Shown here piece by piece: positions 1 through 9,423 of a DNA stretch of 64,000 nt. A program made the translations under genes and the position numbers. Positions within the stretch are counted from its first letter, which is position 1. Every line of letters starts with the position of its first letter. This DNA is from Spirochaetia bacterium UBA5763 (GTDB lineage: Bacteria > Spirochaetota > UBA4802 > UBA5550). The DNA lies in the NCBI GenBank assembly GCA_002418835.1, contig DIEX01000018.1, positions 306,140-370,139 of the forward strand, in the 5' to 3' direction. The notes under the pieces are model-generated. The model did not search any database. It saw only the letters and a list, made by a program, of their open reading frames with translations, and had not been told where the DNA came from.

Positions 1-718
1 CAACTGACTCAATTGCGTTTGCCTCGGCCTGCGCCAGTCTCTCCCTGGCTTCAGCATCACGGAGGGCAGATTCTTTCCTCGCCTCTGCTTCAAGAATCTG
101 CGCACGCTTGAATCCTTCCGCCTTCTTCTCCTGGGCTTCTCTCTGAGCTTCTGCTTCAAGTACAGTGGCCCGGCGCTCCCTCTCCGCTTTCATCTGGAGT
201 GTCATAGCTTTCAGAAGATCTTCCGGCGGTACTATGTCTTTAATTTCAACACGGGTAATTTTTGCACCCCAGGAGTCTGTTGCCTGATCAAGTATATGAA
301 GGAGCTCCATATTGATCTTGTCCCGTGAGGAGAGAGACTGGTCTAATGACATCTTACCCATGATTGAACGGAGACTTGTGAGTGCCAGGTTGCTTATTGC
401 AAGCTGAAGGTTCTCGATTCCGTAGTAAGCTTTATACGGATCAAGTATCTTATAGAACACAACTCCGTCAACTTTAACAGAGGCATTATCCTCGGATATT
501 ATACCCTGCGGCGGAAGATCCATTACCTGCTCCCTTATATCAATTTTTTGTGAAACACGGGAGAATATGGGATTTATAAGATTAAGCCCGGGATTAAGAG
601 TTTTTGCATATTTACCGAAACGCTCAACAAGCCAGTTTTCAGCCTGGGGGACAATGCGCACCCCTTTAAGAATGAGAAATACCGCGAGTATTGCAACTGC
701 CAGTACAAAATAATTCAT
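1..718 (-). CDS. SPFH/Band 7 membrane protease-associated protein (QmcA/stomatin-like), 3' end cut by window
   Basis: The first 239 codons are visible; the gene continues beyond the window start. It opens with one membrane segment (MNYFVLAVAILAVFLILKG) followed by the stomatin-family pattern VPQAENWLVERFGKY, PGLNLINP and QKIDIREQVMDLPPQ. The later part is an Ala/Glu/Arg-rich helix (RRATVLEAEAQREAQ) typical of the SPFH coiled coil. Members form large oligomeric membrane microdomain scaffolds and commonly associate with FtsH-type proteases. The start is fixed by AGGGAGGT, which overlaps the stop of the NfeD gene two bases upstream, so the two genes are almost certainly co-transcribed and translationally coupled. 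Family assignment is firm; the exact subfamily (QmcA, HflC-like, stomatin) is not resolved. Confidence 0.93.
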   Translation of the reverse strand, partial: MNYFVLAVAILAVFLILKGVRIVPQAENWLVERFGKYAKTLNPGLNLINPIFSRVSQKIDIREQVMDLPPQGIISEDNASVKVDGVVFYKILDPYKAYYGIENLQLAISNLALTSLRSIMGKMSLDQSLSSRDKINMELLHILDQATDSWGAKITRVEIKDIVPPEDLLKAMTLQMKAERERRATVLEAEAQREAQEKKAEGFKRAQILEAEARKESALRDAEARERLAQAEANAIESV

Positions 719-720
719 TA

Positions 721-1170
721 CTACCTCCCTTCACCTTTTTTAACTATAAGTTTTATTCCGCTGGCCTCAAGGACCTGGATTTCATCATTAATTTCTATTA
801 CACCGGATGATTCAGCCTTCCACCTGGTGAGTCCGTGGTATGTCTCGTATAATTCAACCTCTCCCGGTTTCCCCGGTTCAATACGGGAGATGCATTTCCC
901 CCGTAGTTTAAAGAGTGTGGGGTCACGCTGATCGTCTTCGGTATCGGGATGGAACTTTTTTTTAAGCACACCGAACCACAGAGCTAAAAAGAGAATTGAT
1001 GAAGCAAAGAAAATGAGCCACTGAATCGCCTCAGATTCAATTATACCTGTAAAGCTGAGAAGCGCTGTAAGAGCTGCCCCCAGTCCGAACCAGAATATAA
1101 TGAAGCCTGGAGCAACTATTTCCACAGCCATCAGGATTACACCCACAGCAAGCCATATAAGCGGTGTCAT
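721..1170 (-). CDS. NfeD-like short membrane protein
   Basis: A 149-residue protein with three or four hydrophobic segments in the first 75 residues (LIWLAVGVILMAVEIVAPGF, IIFWFGLGAALTALLSF, WLIFFASSILFLALWFG). A soluble C-terminal domain of about 70 residues follows, matching the NfeD OB fold (LRGKCISRIEPGKPGEVELY, ending ASGIKLIVKKGE). Short NfeD proteins pair with SPFH proteins and are thought to bind or regulate them. Here the SPFH gene begins two bases after this stop. A clear GGAGGT lies 5-6 bases before the ATG. This is the short NfeD form, lacking the N-terminal ClpP-like protease domain of long NfeD. Confidence 0.92.
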   Translation of the reverse strand: MTPLIWLAVGVILMAVEIVAPGFIIFWFGLGAALTALLSFTGIIESEAIQWLIFFASSILFLALWFGVLKKKFHPDTEDDQRDPTLFKLRGKCISRIEPGKPGEVELYETYHGLTRWKAESSGVIEINDEIQVLEASGIKLIVKKGEGR

Positions 1171-1395
1171 GAATACCTCCGATAATTATATAAAATTATA
1201 TATTCTCTGCTGATAAGTCAAGAGTATTGATACTTATTAAGTGTAACATTTTAGAGTCGGATTTCATCAGATTTTATCTTGACTATCCCCTCTGCTGAAA
1301 TGTGATTGACCAGAATATAATAAATTGCGGTGCGGGTAATTCCGGATTTAATTATCCGGGCAGGGCAGATAATTACAGTATCGCCAGGGGAAGCT

Positions 1396-1635
1396 ATGTC
1401 AGGTTCATTGCGTAATACTCTTTCCGGATTTCAGCGTTATGCTGTAATAGCAGCTTATGCTGCATTTATTGCTGTCGGCCTGGGGATTGGTATCTGGTTC
1501 AACTGGGTGATCATCGGGCAGATAGGGATTAACAGATTTATAGGGTATATTCTGATTCTTGTTTTATGCTCCGGCTGCTGCATAGTGTGCCATGAGATAC
1601 TCAGCAGGGATGAAGCGGGAGAAGCCCGCAGGTAG
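1396..1635 (+). CDS. Small two-helix membrane protein, unknown
   Basis: Predicted 79-residue protein. The ATG at 1396 is preferred over the upstream in-frame start at 1330 because AGGGGA lies just before it and the upstream extension looks non-coding. Two hydrophobic stretches (YAVIAAYAAFIAVGLGIGIWF and FIGYILILVLCSGCCIVC) imply two membrane helices with a short loop. The second helix is rich in cysteine (CSGCCIVC), which could be incidental. A TATAAT at 1316-1321 could be a -10 element. I do not recognise a family. Confidence 0.5.
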   Translation: MSGSLRNTLSGFQRYAVIAAYAAFIAVGLGIGIWFNWVIIGQIGINRFIGYILILVLCSGCCIVCHEILSRDEAGEARR

Positions 1636-1671
1636 ACTCCGGCTATGGATTCTTTTGTCTCTATAATATTC

Positions 1672-1701
1672 TTGACATCTGTCTCAATGTGAGCTGATAA
1701 T
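1672..1701 (+). promoter_or_regulatory. Sigma70-type promoter
   Basis: TTGACA (1672-1677), an 18-base spacer, then GATAAT (1696-1701): 11 of 12 consensus bases. It lies 32 bases before the ATG at 1734 and just after the end of the upstream small gene, so it should drive the 268-residue unknown protein. Confidence 0.6.
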
Positions 1702-1733
1702 CGGCCTTCTGAAAACCGGGGGAGCGGGTGAAC

Positions 1734-2540
1734 ATGCCTTTAAAAAAAGATGAGATAGATGAACTTGTCCGTAAACTGAGGGAGAGGTATAAGGAGTACT
1801 CAGAAAAACATAACCGCACATGGTTTGATGCAGAGGCATTTGACCAGCGGCTCTCCCACGCAATCAGGAGCAGGATGAATATGGAAGGGTTCATACTTGC
1901 CGAGATATCAAACTTCGAACAGCTGAAAGAACGTTACGATAAAAGAAAGAAGGATAAAGAGAATTCTTTCTCGAAAGAGGTCAGCAGAATCATTGAGGAG
2001 AACACAGCAAGGATTAAAAAATATCCCTCGATTTTATTTCATCCCCGTTGCGACATGGAGATATCTCATTTTTACGGCGCGCTTTCTTACCTCACTCTTG
2101 ATCTTTTCCCGATCTTCTGGTTACTTGCAAATGACGGTTCAATTAAAAATATGGTAAACAGCATTGAAGAGAGGCTTGCTTACCTTGCTGTTCAGCGCGG
2201 AGAGAGACAGCCCGGCAGGATAGCTGATCATATACTTATGATGAACAGGCCCGGAGTAAAGGATATTGAGATAGAAAAGGACAGGAACGATTATCTGAAG
2301 GAGGGCGCTTTTATGCTCCACGAGGTGATTGAATTCTGCGATAGCCTGATGCAGGTAAAAAACGAGCAGTGGAACTATCCCATACAGTTCAGGAAACTTT
2401 TTATTGAAGAGGATCGCAGGAAGAGGGTTTTTGCTAATTTCCGTGATATGACAGGTTACGGCGCAATTATAAAAATCAGGGACTTTGCGGCTGAAGTAAT
2501 CGAGGATTTCCGGCTTGCGGCCTTCAAAAAAAATGCTTAA
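1734..2540 (+). CDS. Conserved-looking cytoplasmic protein of unknown function
   Basis: Predicted 268 residues. The ATG at 1734 is chosen over GTG at 1728 because the GGGGGAG ribosome site at about 1719 is then at normal spacing. The protein is charged and mostly helical, with no signal peptide or membrane helix. A Lys/Glu-rich segment in the first 100 residues (KLRERYKEYSEKHNRTW, ERYDKRKKDKENSF) is followed by a more hydrophobic middle (HFYGALSYLTLDLFPIFWLL) and a C-terminal helical stretch. I do not recognise the family. Its end overlaps the end of the convergent phosphatase gene by four bases. Codon use matches neighbours, so it is probably a genuine lineage-specific gene. Confidence 0.75.
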   Translation: MPLKKDEIDELVRKLRERYKEYSEKHNRTWFDAEAFDQRLSHAIRSRMNMEGFILAEISNFEQLKERYDKRKKDKENSFSKEVSRIIEENTARIKKYPSILFHPRCDMEISHFYGALSYLTLDLFPIFWLLANDGSIKNMVNSIEERLAYLAVQRGERQPGRIADHILMMNRPGVKDIEIEKDRNDYLKEGAFMLHEVIEFCDSLMQVKNEQWNYPIQFRKLFIEEDRRKRVFANFRDMTGYGAIIKIRDFAAEVIEDFRLAAFKKNA

Positions 2541-4156
2541 ATTTTTTTAATACAGATCAGGGTGATGTCGTCGTTCTGCGGCCTGTATCCGTTGAATTCG
2601 TATAGGTTTCCCAGCGCATGATGCAGTAACTCTGAAGAACTGAAACTCTCTGTACCGCTGAGACTTTCGATGAGCCTGTTTACTCCGTACATCTCCTGGT
2701 AGTCTGTTGAATGCTCTTCAATTATACCGTCAGTATAAAGAAGCAGCAAATCCCCTGCTGACAGCCTGATTATCTCCTCCCTGTATATCTCATCGCTGAA
2801 CAGTCCAATGACCGGGCTCTGGTTACCTGTGAGTTTTATATCTTTGCATGAGTCCCGGCTGATTATTCCTTTAGGATGCCCGGCGGAAAGAAATAGAATT
2901 GTATCTGTGTCAAAGTATATCTGCACAATCTGTGCTGTACAGTAGAACCGGAATTCTGAAAGTTCTGCGAAGAGAACTTCATTTACCTCCTTCGCGATGT
3001 CCGAAGGTTTTTTCCCGGGGGCGGATTTTTCCCTGAAGAGTGTCCTCACCTGGTTCCCCACATATGAAGACGAAATCCCGTGGCCTGAAATATCACATAA
3101 AACAATCTGGTATGTGTCCTCATCAAGAAAGAATCCGTCAAAGAAATCCCCTGAAAGTTCCTGAGCAGGCATGAAGGAGGAAGCTGTATCATATCCCTCT
3201 ATTACGCTGAAGTCCGGAAGCTTTGACACCTCAAGCTTGCGGATTATATTGATCTCCTTCCTGTAGGAGTCATTGATGTTTTTAAGTTCATTACGGAAAG
3301 AGATATTATCATTGAGAAGATTTATGTAATCGACATAGAGTGAAATCAGCTCCTTCTCGTTGTGGCTGAAAAGGGTGGACTTTTCCAGCAGTATATAACC
3401 GAATATTGAGTTTTTAAATTTTACAGAGAGCATTGCGGAGTAGATATCGCTCTCCCCCCGTTTGCCTTTGAAATATTTAATATTATGTTCGGTACTCCTG
3501 AAGAGATAGTCCTGCTTAAGCAGTTCCTTGAACGGAATGAATGCAAAATTTTTTGCTTTAACTTTTTGTGTTATGCTGAGAGGAATGCTGTTTCTTACTT
3601 TAGCAATTTCGATATAACCAACTTCAATTATATCTGATATTAACTCCGCACCGGTAAGGGTTGTGTCCGCGTCGTGATTATTCAGGGAGTTTTTAATAAA
3701 ATCGCTCAGCCTGAGGAGCTGTATATTCTGATCAAGCTGTGACTGGTACGCAATGCGGAGGTTTTCGCGCACAGACTTTACGTTATCAAATATTTTCAGT
3801 TTTGACAGCAGCTCATACTGTACAAAGGGTTTACGGAAATAATCGTCAGCTCCGGCGTTATAAGCCTCTTCGATTGTTTTATTATCTGTCATTGATGTGA
3901 GTATTACAAAAAAAGATTCCCTGAATTCCTGACTTTTTTTAATCTCGCGACATAGATTGAGCCCGTTTCCGTCAGGAAGGTTTACGTCGAGGAGAAATAC
4001 ATCAGGCCTGAATGACGGCAGAGTCTCAAGAAATTCCTTCACTGTAGCTGTGAGTATAATTGAACTGCCCGGAAGGCTCATCTTGATATACTCCCGCGCT
4101 ACAGGATCATCATCAAGGACAAGGATTTTTAAATTTAAGTTATTTTCCGGGTTCAT
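2537..4156 (-). CDS. Response regulator with SpoIIE/RsbU-type PP2C phosphatase output
   Basis: About 539 residues. The N-terminal receiver domain has the acidic cluster LVLDDDP, the phospho-acceptor Asp in VFLLDVNLPDGNG (about residue 57), the conserved Thr/Ser in ILTSMTD and the Lys in YFRKPF. A central region of roughly 200 residues looks GAF-like (FIPFKELLKQD through GYILLEKS). The C-terminal 200 residues are a PPM/PP2C serine phosphatase of SpoIIE type, with metal-binding Asp motifs SGDFFDGF, VLCDISGHG and LLLYTDGIIE. Such proteins dephosphorylate anti-anti-sigma factors in partner-switching systems; no STAS or anti-sigma gene is adjacent here. An in-frame ATG at 4178-4180 would add eight residues; neither start has a good ribosome site. 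The end overlaps the convergent neighbour by 4 bases. Confidence 0.93.
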   Translation of the reverse strand: MNPENNLNLKILVLDDDPVAREYIKMSLPGSSIILTATVKEFLETLPSFRPDVFLLDVNLPDGNGLNLCREIKKSQEFRESFFVILTSMTDNKTIEEAYNAGADDYFRKPFVQYELLSKLKIFDNVKSVRENLRIAYQSQLDQNIQLLRLSDFIKNSLNNHDADTTLTGAELISDIIEVGYIEIAKVRNSIPLSITQKVKAKNFAFIPFKELLKQDYLFRSTEHNIKYFKGKRGESDIYSAMLSVKFKNSIFGYILLEKSTLFSHNEKELISLYVDYINLLNDNISFRNELKNINDSYRKEINIIRKLEVSKLPDFSVIEGYDTASSFMPAQELSGDFFDGFFLDEDTYQIVLCDISGHGISSSYVGNQVRTLFREKSAPGKKPSDIAKEVNEVLFAELSEFRFYCTAQIVQIYFDTDTILFLSAGHPKGIISRDSCKDIKLTGNQSPVIGLFSDEIYREEIIRLSAGDLLLLYTDGIIEEHSTDYQEMYGVNRLIESLSGTESFSSSELLHHALGNLYEFNGYRPQNDDITLICIKKI

Positions 4157-4352
4157 AGGTTTTGCAAATAAATATAACACATTATTTTATTATTTCAATC
4201 AATTATTAGTGAAAGAATGGAGTGCTATGGGGTATATTTATTGATGAATACCCTGTTTTTTATACAATTTATCTATCTGTCAATTATATTTGACATATTG
4301 TTAAACAGGGTTAATCTGTCTCGATTATCAAAAAGGGGTAAATAATACAGTA

Positions 4353-6281
4353 ATGAAAAAAATACATCTCATTTTCCTTTTGCCGCTCTTTCTGATTCAG
4401 TGCAGTTCTACTGACGCGGTAAAGGGTGAGAGCATAAAAACCGTGCCTGAGAAGCAGGAGAAGGTTGCCTCAGGATGGAGTTTCTACAGCGAGGGGCTTT
4501 ATTATAAGAATCTTGCTGCCGGATCAGATAAAGCTGATGAACGTAAGAAGTATATAGAACTGGCGATTGAGAAGATGAACAATGCAGTTGCTGACGAGGA
4601 TTCAAAAGGCAGAGTCTATTATCAGCTGGCGGAGCTTTATCATATGAAAGGTGAGACAGAGAAGTCTGAGGAATACGCCAGACTCTCGATAATGTCTGAA
4701 AAAGACTTTTTTCCGCCGTACAGCAGACTTTATTCAATTCTGATGGTGAGGAATAAACCTGTTGATGCATCAGAACTGCTTGAGAAGTATATCCAGTCTG
4801 TACCTGATGATCCTGCGGCTCTGTATATGCTCGGTATTCATTACTTCAAGTATCTCAACAATACCGAAAAATCACTAAGCGAATTTGAGAAGATAATTGA
4901 AATATCAAGGAGCAGGGATGTCCTGCCGTATTATCTGGAGAACTCCTATTATAATGCCGGATATATTATGTATTCGAAAAATGACTACAGGAAAGGATTT
5001 CAGTATTTCCGTAAAGCTTATGAACTGAACAGCAACAACATGAATACCATCTATATGCTGGCCCTTTCCGCCATGGGTTATTATAACCTTAATGATGCTG
5101 AAAAGTATGCAGCTCTCTATCTGAAGAACACACCCCGTGAACCTAACATGGAGTTTATTCTGGGGAATGTCTATTATATCAACAGCGATGACAGGGCCCT
5201 GGAACACTTTGCCCGCATCAGAAATCTGAAGTCTTTTGAAGGGCTGGCTTCAGCCGGGCTTTACGCTGAACTTACCGGTGATGACAGCAGGGCTGAGAGC
5301 ATTATTCCCGCTGTGATGAAATACCGGAACGACATGGTGAGCCCTTATATCGCCCTTGCAAAGATCAAGGCGCGCGGCGACAACAGGGATGAAGCATATA
5401 AAGCTCTTGTAGCAGCTGGTACAGCCTGTTTCAGGAATTTCATCTTTAATGCGGCAGAGAAGATGTTCTACATGGCCATGGAAATTAAGAGTGAGAACAA
5501 TGACATTTATTACTATCTCGCGCGTACTCATGAAGAGAATAAAAATTATTCAATGGCCATAAGTTACTACAACAGGTTCTATGCTCATTCAAAGGAGACC
5601 GATATACTGGTGCACATCGGATATCTTTACGGTACACAGAAGAAGTACAGCCGTGCTTTCGACTATTTCAGGAAAGCTTCGGAGATTGACCCGGAAAATC
5701 CATCCCCCTATTTTTTTATGGGACTTGTGAATATCTGGGAGGAGAAGTATAAAGATGCCCGGAAGAGTATAGGACTTGCTATTTCTAAAAAGGGTAATGA
5801 AGAGACCTACCATTTTTACATGGCAGTTGCCAATGAAAAGCTTGGTGAAGCAGACAAAGCGATCATTAATCTACGGGATGCGATAAAGCATAATCCTTCA
5901 AGCGCAAGGGCATACAATTATCTCGGTTATATTTACGCTGAAAAGAACAGCAACCTCGATGAGGCTTTCTCACTTGTATCTAAAGCGCTGGAGTATGAGC
6001 CTGAAAACGGCGCATACCTTGATTCTTTGGGGTGGATATATTACAGGAAAGGGGAATATGAATCAGCACTGAAATATCTCCTACTTGCTGAAGAGAAACT
6101 GGAAGAGGCAGAGACGCCGGATTTTGTTGTGTATGATCACATCGGCGATACATATATAAAATTAGGTAATCCGGCGCGGGCAAAGACTTATTATGAGAAG
6201 GCATTAAAGTTTGAAAAGAATGCAGCAGTTGAGGATAAACTGAAAAAGATCAGGGGAGCAGATGGAAATGGCAGCAATTAA
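4353..6281 (+). CDS. Large TPR-repeat lipoprotein
   Basis: 642 residues beginning with a lipoprotein signal (MKKIHLIFLLPLFLIQC, cleavage before Cys17). The remainder is a nearly continuous array of tetratricopeptide repeats, e.g. AALYMLGIHYFKYLNNTEKS, PYFFMGLVNIWEEKYKDA, ARAYNYLGYIYAEK and GAYLDSLGWIYYRKGEYESA. TPR arrays are protein-protein scaffolds, so this should be an envelope-anchored adaptor facing the periplasm. The LDSLGWIYYRKGEYESALKY stretch resembles lipoproteins found beside outer-membrane lipoprotein-handling genes in other diderms. The following lipoprotein gene overlaps its end, indicating co-translation. A possible -35 TTGACA is at 4290-4295, with only a weak -10. Specific partner unknown. 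Confidence 0.9.
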   Translation: MKKIHLIFLLPLFLIQCSSTDAVKGESIKTVPEKQEKVASGWSFYSEGLYYKNLAAGSDKADERKKYIELAIEKMNNAVADEDSKGRVYYQLAELYHMKGETEKSEEYARLSIMSEKDFFPPYSRLYSILMVRNKPVDASELLEKYIQSVPDDPAALYMLGIHYFKYLNNTEKSLSEFEKIIEISRSRDVLPYYLENSYYNAGYIMYSKNDYRKGFQYFRKAYELNSNNMNTIYMLALSAMGYYNLNDAEKYAALYLKNTPREPNMEFILGNVYYINSDDRALEHFARIRNLKSFEGLASAGLYAELTGDDSRAESIIPAVMKYRNDMVSPYIALAKIKARGDNRDEAYKALVAAGTACFRNFIFNAAEKMFYMAMEIKSENNDIYYYLARTHEENKNYSMAISYYNRFYAHSKETDILVHIGYLYGTQKKYSRAFDYFRKASEIDPENPSPYFFMGLVNIWEEKYKDARKSIGLAISKKGNEETYHFYMAVANEKLGEADKAIINLRDAIKHNPSSARAYNYLGYIYAEKNSNLDEAFSLVSKALEYEPENGAYLDSLGWIYYRKGEYESALKYLLLAEEKLEEAETPDFVVYDHIGDTYIKLGNPARAKTYYEKALKFEKNAAVEDKLKKIRGADGNGSN

Positions 6282-7083
6282 AAGAATAATTTCAGCGGGA
6301 ACTCTAACAGTTCTTTCTTTTTTAATATTATCCTGTGCAGCAACTCAACCGGACTCTTCACAGGAAAAAGATCTCATTGAGGGGGATAAGGCTAAGTCAT
6401 CGGAACTGATTAAGGTGCTGGATGAAATCAACGCGGCAGCACCTGATACAATCAATTCATCATTTACTGCTGACGGGGAGACATCCGGAAAAAAGTTTAA
6501 GGTCGAGGGACGGGCTGTTTATGACAGGAAGGGTTATTACTTCGTGTCATTGAAGGATTTTATATTCAGGAGCCCTGTTATTGACGTATACAGGGAGGCG
6601 GACAAGCTCTATTTCTACTATCCTGCTGAAAACAAACTGGTTGTTGATGATGTTAATAAAATCAATTTGTATAACTATTCAGGCTTCAAAGCTGATTATA
6701 GTTTTATACAGACTCTTTTCACAGGGGGCATTCCGCTCATCAAAGGGTACAATGTGAGCAGACTTCTCAAAGAGGAGGGGAATGCTTATTATCTTATTCT
6801 TGAAAACAGTGATTACTTTGAGAATATTTATCTGAAAAACGGGATTCCTGAAAAAATTCTCCTGATACATAAAGACAGCAAGAACAAAGCTGAAATCTAT
6901 CTTAAGTCTATGATACGTAAAGATAAAAGTTATTTTTTCAGGAAAATTAAAATTGTTGCTCCGGGACTCGGTGTAAGCATGGAACTGAGTTTTTCAAGCC
7001 CGGTATTAAATAAAGCAGTGAAAGTGCAGAGTATTGAACCTTTGAAAAAGAAGAAAGGTATTGAGGTTATAAAAGTCAACTGA
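6268..7083 (+). CDS. Lipoprotein with LolA/LolB-like (DUF4292-like) fold
   Basis: About 271 residues. The ATG at 6268 sits 9 bases from AGGGGAG, whereas ATG 6262 is only 3 bases away, so 6268 is the more likely start. It overlaps the TPR lipoprotein gene by 14 bases. Signal peptide ends at LILSC with lipid-modified Cys near residue 23. The mature part is beta-rich, with alternating short strands (SSFTADGETSGKKFKVEGRA, KLYFYYPAENKLVVDD, VSRLLKEEGNAYYLILE). This follows the pattern of outer-membrane lipoprotein-sorting folds that cradle lipid. That fold call rests on strand pattern only. The pair with the TPR lipoprotein suggests a joint envelope function. Confidence 0.75.
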   Translation: MAAIKRIISAGTLTVLSFLILSCAATQPDSSQEKDLIEGDKAKSSELIKVLDEINAAAPDTINSSFTADGETSGKKFKVEGRAVYDRKGYYFVSLKDFIFRSPVIDVYREADKLYFYYPAENKLVVDDVNKINLYNYSGFKADYSFIQTLFTGGIPLIKGYNVSRLLKEEGNAYYLILENSDYFENIYLKNGIPEKILLIHKDSKNKAEIYLKSMIRKDKSYFFRKIKIVAPGLGVSMELSFSSPVLNKAVKVQSIEPLKKKKGIEVIKVN

Positions 7084-7086
7084 CAG

Positions 7087-7106
7087 GATGCGGCATCAGC
7101 CGCATC
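7087..7106. terminator. 8-bp hairpin between convergent genes
   Basis: GATGCGGC (7087-7094) and GCCGCATC (7099-7106) form a perfect stem around a 4-base loop. It straddles the gap between the lipoprotein stop and the nrdJ stop and includes the last codons of nrdJ. No T-run follows on either strand, so it is at best a weak terminator or transcript-end stabiliser. Confidence 0.35.
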
Positions 7107-9423
7107 TTGAAAAGCCGCAGACCCTGCATACCGAGCAACCTGACTCAAATTCCAGCGGTCCGTGGCAGTCAGGGCAGACCCCTGTTACAACATTGTCATG
7201 GCCCTTACCGTTTGTTTCAGCAATTATTTTTGCGGCATCTTGGAATGTATTTTCTATTTTCGCATTTTCAATTCCTGAGTATCTTTCAATTGCTTTAGCT
7301 ATTGCGTCTGAGCAGGAGTAGATTCTTCCGCCTTTCTCCCATGCCTGATTCGGGCATCTTACACCTTTAAGCTGTTTGACGATCTGCTCCCTCTCTACGC
7401 CGGATCTCAGTGCAAGGGAGATTAACCTTCCGATTGCCTCAGTCTGGCTTGCAGCACAACCGCCCCCCTTTCCCATTGCCGCGAATACTTCAAAGATTCC
7501 ATGAGAGTCTTCGTTTATAGTTACATAGAGAGAACCGCATCCTGTGTTCATCTTCCTTGTTGCTCCCCATGTTATTTCATGCCGTGGCCGCGGTGCGATG
7601 GCTCTGAATATCTCCACCTGCTCTTCTATCACCTCAGGCTGAACCTTCTGCTCTGCTGCAGGTTTTTGAAGTACCTGGTTGTCGCGGGAGCCGTCCCTGT
7701 AAACTGTTACACCTTTGCAGTTAAGCTCATACGCAAGGTCATAGACCTTCCTTATATCCTCTTTTGTTGCTGAGCCGGAGAAGTTCACTGTTTTGGATAC
7801 CGCATTATCAACATATTTCTGGAAGATCCCCTGTGTCCTTATATGCCATTCCGGTGAAATGTCATGTGCTGTGGCAAAAATTCTTTTTATATCCTCCGGC
7901 AGCTCTTCGACATCCCTGGCTGAGCCATGTTCAGCAACAGCGTCCATTATATACTGTTTATCGTAACCTTCGCCCAGGTTATTCACTGCGTCTTCAAATG
8001 CCGGATTACTTTCTATGAGCCTGTTGTTATCCATTACATTCCGGACGTACGCCAGTGCGAAGATCGGTTCAATGCCGCTTGATGAGTCAGCAATGATGCT
8101 GATTGTACCTGTGGGAGCGATAGTTGTTGTTGTGGCGTTACGCAGGGGCTTCCCATCTGTTACCGCGTATTCTGATTTTTCGAATGAGGGGAATGCTCCG
8201 CGCTTTTCGGCAAGTTCTGCTGATTTGATTTTTGACTCATTCTGGATTGCTGACATTACAGATCCTGCAACAGAGAGGGCCTCTTCCGAGTCATAGGGAA
8301 TTCCGAGTTTAATAAGCATATCTGCATAACCCATTATACCCAGGCCTATCTTCCTGTTCATCTTTGTCTTCTTCTCGATCTCTTTGAGCGGGTATGAGTT
8401 CATGTCGATTACGTTATCCAGGAAGTGAACTGCCTGATGCGTAAGTTCGCGCAGAAGTTTGAAGTTGATCTCCGCGCTGCTCCCTTCACCCTTAACTATT
8501 GAGTTAAGGTTTATTGAACCGAGATTACATGATTCATAAGGGAGGAGGGGCTGTTCACCGCAGGGATTTGTGCTTTCAATAAGTCCGATCTTTTTCAGCG
8601 GGTTGAATTCATTAATTCTGTCTATGAAGATTATTCCCGGTTCGCCGTTTTTCCATGCCATCTCGATGATTAAATCGTAAACCATGCGTGCATTGAGTTT
8701 CCCGCATTTCTCCCCTGACCTTGGATTAATGAGATCGTAATCCTCTCCGTTTTTTGCAGCTTTCATGAAATCATCTGTGAGAGCAACAGAGATATTAAAG
8801 TTCGTCAGCATTGAGAGATCAGCTTTTGCCTGTATAAAATCCATGATGTCCGGGTGATCAATATTCAGTATAGCCATGTTGGCTCCACGTCGCGTCCCCC
8901 CCTGCTTTACTGTTTCCGTTGCAGCATTGAATATATTCATGAATGATACGGGCCCGCTTGATACGCCTGCGGTGCTGCTTACCATGTCGTTTTTCGGTCT
9001 CAGTTTTGAAAAAGAGAAGCCGGTGCCGCCGCCGCTCTTATGAATGAGAGCCATGTGCTTCAGTGAATCGAAAATCCCTTCCATAGAATCTTCAACAGGG
9101 AGCACAAAACAGGCTGAAAGCTGTCCCAGGGGTCGCCCTGCGTTCATCAGTGTCGGGCTGTTGGGAATAAACATCATCCCCGCCATCATCTCATAGAACT
9201 TTGTGGCGGTTTCATTAATTTCTTCATCAGATGTTCCGTAAAGAGAATCAGCGGAAGCAACAAAGCGTGCCACTCTTGAAAAAAGCCCTTCAGCAGTTTC
9301 GATTATGTCTCCTCTTTCATTACGGGCAAGATATCTTTTTTCAAGAACAGTGAGTGAATTTCCTGATATCTTCGTTTTCATATCAGAGTATATTTTTATT
9401 GTTTCAAATTTTTTATCTATCAT
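7096..9423 (-). CDS. nrdJ: Adenosylcobalamin-dependent (class II) ribonucleoside-diphosphate reductase
   Basis: 775 residues, typical for the B12-dependent NrdJ family that makes deoxynucleotides without oxygen. Visible landmarks are the N-terminal LTVLEKRYLARNERGD, the substrate-site segment GRPLGQLSACFVLPVEDSM, GGTGFSFSKLRP, the catalytic-site NPCGEQPLLPYESCNLGS, and the ATTTTIAPTGTISIIA motif. The C-terminus has a zinc-ribbon-like tail (CPDC, CSVCRVC, CGFSRCG) that regenerates the active-site disulfide in this family. AAAAAGGACC precedes the ATG. It is the only RNR in the window and implies a need for cobalamin. I looked for a B12 riboswitch in the leader and found none. Confidence 0.97.
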   Translation of the reverse strand: MIDKKFETIKIYSDMKTKISGNSLTVLEKRYLARNERGDIIETAEGLFSRVARFVASADSLYGTSDEEINETATKFYEMMAGMMFIPNSPTLMNAGRPLGQLSACFVLPVEDSMEGIFDSLKHMALIHKSGGGTGFSFSKLRPKNDMVSSTAGVSSGPVSFMNIFNAATETVKQGGTRRGANMAILNIDHPDIMDFIQAKADLSMLTNFNISVALTDDFMKAAKNGEDYDLINPRSGEKCGKLNARMVYDLIIEMAWKNGEPGIIFIDRINEFNPLKKIGLIESTNPCGEQPLLPYESCNLGSINLNSIVKGEGSSAEINFKLLRELTHQAVHFLDNVIDMNSYPLKEIEKKTKMNRKIGLGIMGYADMLIKLGIPYDSEEALSVAGSVMSAIQNESKIKSAELAEKRGAFPSFEKSEYAVTDGKPLRNATTTTIAPTGTISIIADSSSGIEPIFALAYVRNVMDNNRLIESNPAFEDAVNNLGEGYDKQYIMDAVAEHGSARDVEELPEDIKRIFATAHDISPEWHIRTQGIFQKYVDNAVSKTVNFSGSATKEDIRKVYDLAYELNCKGVTVYRDGSRDNQVLQKPAAEQKVQPEVIEEQVEIFRAIAPRPRHEITWGATRKMNTGCGSLYVTINEDSHGIFEVFAAMGKGGGCAASQTEAIGRLISLALRSGVEREQIVKQLKGVRCPNQAWEKGGRIYSCSDAIAKAIERYSGIENAKIENTFQDAAKIIAETNGKGHDNVVTGVCPDCHGPLEFESGCSVCRVCGFSRCG

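Noticed and set aside
1661..1894. Small minus-strand frame over the start of the 268-residue unknown gene
   Set aside because: Ser/Leu-rich shadow of the plus-strand gene, and it would overlap its promoter.
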